Assembly: GCA_965225955.1 (NCBI GenBank)
Contig: CBDDBX010000012.1
Coordinates: forward strand, 1 to 64,000
Length of the DNA stretch: 64,000 nucleotides
Direction: 5' to 3'
DNA from: CBDDBX01 sp965225955
Lineage (GTDB): Bacteria > Acidobacteriota > Aminicenantia > UBA2199
A program made the translations under genes and the position numbers. This document shows, one piece after another, positions 62,585-64,000 of this stretch (positions within the stretch are counted from its first letter, which is position 1; every line of letters begins with the position of its first letter). The notes beneath the pieces were generated by a model. That model saw only the letters and a program-made list of their open reading frames with translations. It did not search any database and was not told the origin of the DNA.

Positions 62585-63909
62585 TGAAAATCCTTACAAT
62601 TATTTCAAAAGAGTATAAACAGATAGTTAAAAAGAAATCTTTTATTATATCCACTCTGCTGACTCCCCTGATAACTGCACTCTTTTTTGCTGTTCCCCTG
62701 CTTCTCAGTACTCTGGGAAGGGAAGCAAAGACAATAGAGATCATAGACTACTCAGGTTTTGTGGGTGGTAAGTTACTTGATATCAGTAAACAGAAAAAAG
62801 AGAGCGATCCCCTTCTTAACTTTCTGGTAAGCACTTCGAATAAATCTGACCAGCAGCAACTTCTGAAAAGTTACGAGGGTTCTGATAAAACTCCTAAAAA
62901 CTTTGAACTGACTCCGGCTCTGAAAAAGAAAATTCTGGATAAAGATGTTGATGGTATCATGATTATCCCATCAGATATTACTAAAAACAGAAAGTTTTAC
63001 TTCTTTGCTCTGAGCGTTTCAGATTTTAAAGCAAACAACTATGTCTCTGCAGTAATCAAAAGTATTCTTTCAAATAAAATACTAACCAGTAACAATGTTC
63101 CCATCCATATAGTACAGGAAGCTACCGCTCCGGTTAACCAGAGTCTCTTTGTAGTAAAAAAAGACAGTACTTCAGAATCCAGTTCAAAAATGTCCTACAT
63201 GCTGTCTCTGTTCATGTTAACGACTCTTATGGCTGTTATTATCTCATACGGGCAGTTAATAATGAGAGGAGTTATTGAAGAGAAAAACAGCCGTATCGCT
63301 GAAGTTCTGATATCATCTGTAACTCCGGGAACCCTATTCTATGGGAAGATTTTAGGAATTGGACTGGCAGGTTTGACCCAACTGGCAATATGGATAATCC
63401 TTGGAGCAGGTGGAATGTCTCTCAAAAACCTTGTTGTAGACACTAATTTGCCTTTACTATCCCATGCAACTGATGTGGCCAACTTCTTCACTCTTGAACT
63501 GGTGGTATATTTCGTAATCTTCTTTGTAATCGGCTACTTTATGTACTCAATTCTCTTCTCAATTGTAGGAGCTGCAGTAAATACAGATGAAGAAGCACAG
63601 CAATTTGCTGCTCCTGTCTTTTATATGCTTTTCATCCCCTTTATTGTAGGTCTTCTTGTTACCCAGAATCCCGACTCAGCAGTTTCAACATGGACCTCAC
63701 TGTTTCCACTGTTTACCCCCACATTGATGTTCATGAGAATATGCGTATCTCCACCTTCACTGATTCAGATTACAGCCTCTGTAATCATGAGTACTGCAAC
63801 AACTGTAGCACTTGCCTGGCTTGGAGCTAAAATATTCAGAACAGGAATTCTGATGTATGGAAAGAAACCGTCAGTAAAAGAACTGATTAAATGGGTGAGA
63901 CATAAATAG
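62584..63909 (+). CDS. ABC transporter permease, NatB-like
   Basis: 441 residues. A first membrane helix (ISTLLTPLITALFFAVPLLL) precedes a large periplasmic domain (about 50-200), then about five further helices, starting with MLSLFMLTTLMAVIISYGQL. The conserved ABC2-type block is GVIEEKNSRIAEVLISSVTP. This is the layout of NatB/ABC-2 type exporters. It overlaps the ATPase gene by one base. It ends three bases before the convergent Cas6-like stop. Substrate unknown. Confidence 0.88.
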   Translation: MKILTIISKEYKQIVKKKSFIISTLLTPLITALFFAVPLLLSTLGREAKTIEIIDYSGFVGGKLLDISKQKKESDPLLNFLVSTSNKSDQQQLLKSYEGSDKTPKNFELTPALKKKILDKDVDGIMIIPSDITKNRKFYFFALSVSDFKANNYVSAVIKSILSNKILTSNNVPIHIVQEATAPVNQSLFVVKKDSTSESSSKMSYMLSLFMLTTLMAVIISYGQLIMRGVIEEKNSRIAEVLISSVTPGTLFYGKILGIGLAGLTQLAIWIILGAGGMSLKNLVVDTNLPLLSHATDVANFFTLELVVYFVIFFVIGYFMYSILFSIVGAAVNTDEEAQQFAAPVFYMLFIPFIVGLLVTQNPDSAVSTWTSLFPLFTPTLMFMRICVSPPSLIQITASVIMSTATTVALAWLGAKIFRTGILMYGKKPSVKELIKWVRHK

Positions 63910-63911
63910 TC

Positions 63912-64000
63912 TTATACAGTATCGATCATACCCAGGCCGAAACGGTTCTTATCACCGATACCGTTTCGGTACGCAAATCTTATAAGATCTACAGAACCTG
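63912..64000 (-). CDS. cas6: CRISPR-associated endoribonuclease Cas6, C-terminal fragment
   Basis: The last 28 codons of a minus-strand gene that continues beyond the right edge; the stop codon (TAA) is at 63912-63914. The readable end, LIRFAYRNGIGDKNRFGLGM, matches the glycine-rich G-x-G-x(5)-G-x-G loop at the C-terminus of Cas6 proteins (GIGEKNSxGFGM type), and the short distance from that loop to the end of the protein is also typical. Cas6 cuts CRISPR transcripts within their repeats. No array or other cas gene lies inside the window; they would be beyond 64000, upstream of this gene. Only a fragment is seen, so the subtype is unknown. Confidence 0.72.
   Translation of the reverse strand, partial: GSVDLIRFAYRNGIGDKNRFGLGMIDTV

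Noticed and set aside
1..64000. CRISPR array, tRNA and rRNA genes
   Set aside because: No regularly spaced identical repeats of 24-37 bases and no tRNA TPsiC arm or rRNA blocks were recognised by eye; a dedicated search would be needed for certainty.

Overview
The window reads as a chromosomal segment of an AT-rich, diderm bacterium from a poorly characterised lineage. Evidence for an outer membrane: an LpxC (lipid A) gene, several proteins ending in aromatic outer-membrane beta-barrel strands, many signal peptides and lipoboxes, and an AlgI-type acyltransferase. Several families are common in Spirochaetota, Bacteroidota-related and uncultured candidate phyla, but I cannot assign a phylum from sequence alone. 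Promoters are recognisably sigma70-like (TTGAC-N17-TATAAT), and several genes look leaderless.

Layout. 1-2.9 kb: LeuC/LeuD-type hydratase and isocitrate dehydrogenase, broken by about six single-base frameshifts that look like assembly errors. 2.9-6.1 kb: PilZ protein, a lipid kinase gene bracketed by ~146-bp direct repeats, and a beta-propeller lipoprotein. 6.1-13 kb (minus strand): HEAT-cyclophilin lipoprotein, a 180-bp element with perfect 29-bp inverted ends, pheST, two Hsp20 genes. 13.3-20.4 kb: ECF sigma factor, AlkD-like repair protein, BioD/Pta-type P-loop protein, a hemerythrin lacking both ligands of one iron, an AlgI/AlgJ-like O-acetylation pair, and an exported four-repeat protein.

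20.4-32.3 kb (minus strand) is the most distinctive block: five paralogous secreted beta-propeller proteins (three with a PKD domain), two of them paired with outer-membrane barrel genes. One barrel is fused to a periplasmic-adaptor (HlyD/RND-type) module. A second adaptor-remnant/barrel fusion lies at 48.5 kb.

32.7-51.7 kb (plus strand): PQQ-type propeller, a cluster for surface glycan or glycolipid assembly (hexapeptide acyltransferase, FAD dehydrogenase, two SDR epimerases, PHP-like protein, two tandem SGNH esterases, GT39 and GT2 glycosyltransferases, methyltransferase, GMC oxidoreductase), then a C69-type peptidase with a frameshift and Ser at the expected nucleophile position. 51.9-58 kb: an Rsb-like partner-switching module (STAS, RsbW-like, SpoIIE phosphatase) with a lipoprotein, AcpS, PC4-like protein, L-asparaginase, and a response-regulator-LpxC fusion that couples signalling to lipid A synthesis. 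58.4-63.9 kb: PutP symporter, two paralogous exported proteins, a NatAB-type ABC transporter. The right edge cuts the 3' end of a gene with a Cas6 C-terminal motif, so a CRISPR-Cas locus probably begins just outside the window.

No rRNA, tRNA or CRISPR array was recognised inside the window.
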